From positions 1-64,000 of the forward strand of contig DFJS01000026.1 of NCBI GenBank assembly GCA_002373165.1: a DNA stretch of 64,000 bases. Direction: 5' to 3'. Source of the stretch: Ruminococcus sp. UBA3665. Lineage in GTDB: Bacteria; Bacillota; Clostridia; Oscillospirales; Ruminococcaceae. This document shows positions 63,642 to 64,000 of the stretch, in pieces. Numbering within the stretch: the first letter of the stretch is position 1; every line of letters begins with the position of its first letter. The position numbers and the translations under genes are program-made. The notes beneath the pieces are model-generated. The model ran no database searches and was not told the origin of the DNA. It saw only the letters and a list, made by a program, of their open reading frames with translations.

Positions 63642-64000
63642 ATGACTCTCAGCATGGGCATGTGGATTTTAATCGGCGGCGGTCTGCTCGCAGCACTGGG
63701 ACTTCTGATGCTGCTGAATCACGGAAAAATTTCAACTATTATCATTGGCATCCTGCTGCTGGTAATTGGCCTGAGCGGTGCCAAAGTCGGTTATGATCTT
63801 GACCAGACCACAGAAGTGGAATACACAGTGACGGAAATTACTGCTGTTACCGAACGCGATTCCAACAATAATTACAGGGTTACCCTGAAAGACAGTGCCG
63901 GCATTGAAACATGGATTTATGTCAATCAGGATAATCTGTTCCGTTTCCCCCAGGACGAGACAATAAAAATTACCAAAGCACAGGTAAAACAATACAGCAA
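63642..64000 (+). CDS. Small membrane protein, 3' end beyond window
   Basis: Open frame of at least 119 codons. Two hydrophobic helices (about 5-25 and 30-50; MWILIGGGLLAALGLLML) are followed by an outside beta-rich part with TVTEITAVTERDSNNNYRVTLK. Family not recognised. GAAAGGCG lies about 10 nt before the ATG, and the promoter is good. The C-terminus is cut by the window. Confidence 0.75.
   Translation, partial: MTLSMGMWILIGGGLLAALGLLMLLNHGKISTIIIGILLLVIGLSGAKVGYDLDQTTEVEYTVTEITAVTERDSNNNYRVTLKDSAGIETWIYVNQDNLFRFPQDETIKITKAQVKQYS

Overview
The window looks like a chromosomal segment of an anaerobic, spore-forming, plant-fibre-degrading Firmicute of the Ruminococcus type (Oscillospiraceae). 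The signs are a dockerin-bearing SGNH esterase next to a GH5 lipoprotein glucanase (cellulosome-type equipment), dipicolinate synthase dpaAB and spoVAD-spoVAE (endospore genes), CIRCE/HrcA-type heat-shock control, CoaX, RNase J, GdpP and a zinc-type ribosomal protein S18. This is inference from gene content; there is no rRNA in the window to confirm it. No tRNA, rRNA, CRISPR array, insertion sequence, phage or integrase was seen.

Layout. 1-1.05 kb: groES-groEL (reverse) behind a perfect CIRCE. 1.3-4.9 kb: PhoB-family regulator, histidine kinase and membrane-anchored HtrA protease as an envelope-stress operon. 5.0-8.75 kb: c-di-GMP phosphodiesterase behind a structured leader, hemolysin-III-like membrane protein and a hypothetical. 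8.8-12.4 kb: phosphofructokinase, DegV lipid-binding protein, DUF1846 protein. 12.5-20.5 kb (reverse): pyrG, ROK regulator, sortase-type surface protein, AEC transporter, dpaAB, HAD phosphatase and cytidylate-kinase-like protein. 20.8-27 kb: GH5, a leader-peptide-controlled corA, the dockerin esterase and a second HtrA. 27-36 kb (reverse): amidohydrolase/Na+ symporter, CobW GTPase, Ca2+-ATPase, rpsF-ssb-rpsR, an LRR protein and a DUF1294 protein. 36.4-43.3 kb: aroE-aroK-amidohydrolase-fumarase alpha, small proteins, coaX, spoVAD-spoVAE. 43.3-51 kb (reverse): ECF sigma/anti-sigma pair, GntR-ABC operon, secreted six-repeat protein. 51.3-64 kb: zinc-ribbon protein, degenerate nucleotidyltransferase/phosphomannomutase fusion, RNase J, gdpP-rplI-dnaB-tilS, ftsH and a truncated membrane protein.

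The most interesting signals are regulatory. (1) corA is preceded by a 24-codon leader ORF carrying an early Asp-Pro pair. Three of its codons are perfectly complementary to the 5' arm of an intrinsic terminator just before corA, a complete ribosome-controlled attenuator that would suit Mg2+ sensing. (2) ftsH has a two-mismatch CIRCE with exact 9-nt spacing, suggesting HrcA control. (3) The RNase J mRNA has a roughly 300-nt leader whose predicted 5' end lies inside a closing stem. (4) The c-di-GMP phosphodiesterase mRNA begins with a hairpin, and a second hairpin sits between its Shine-Dalgarno sequence and start codon. (5) The two-component operon has PhoB-like boxes at exact 11-bp period. 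(6) spoVAD-spoVAE lacks spoVAC beside it but has its own sigma-G-like promoter. Vegetative promoters here share a tight form: TTGaca, a 17-nt spacer and usually TGC directly before TATAAT.
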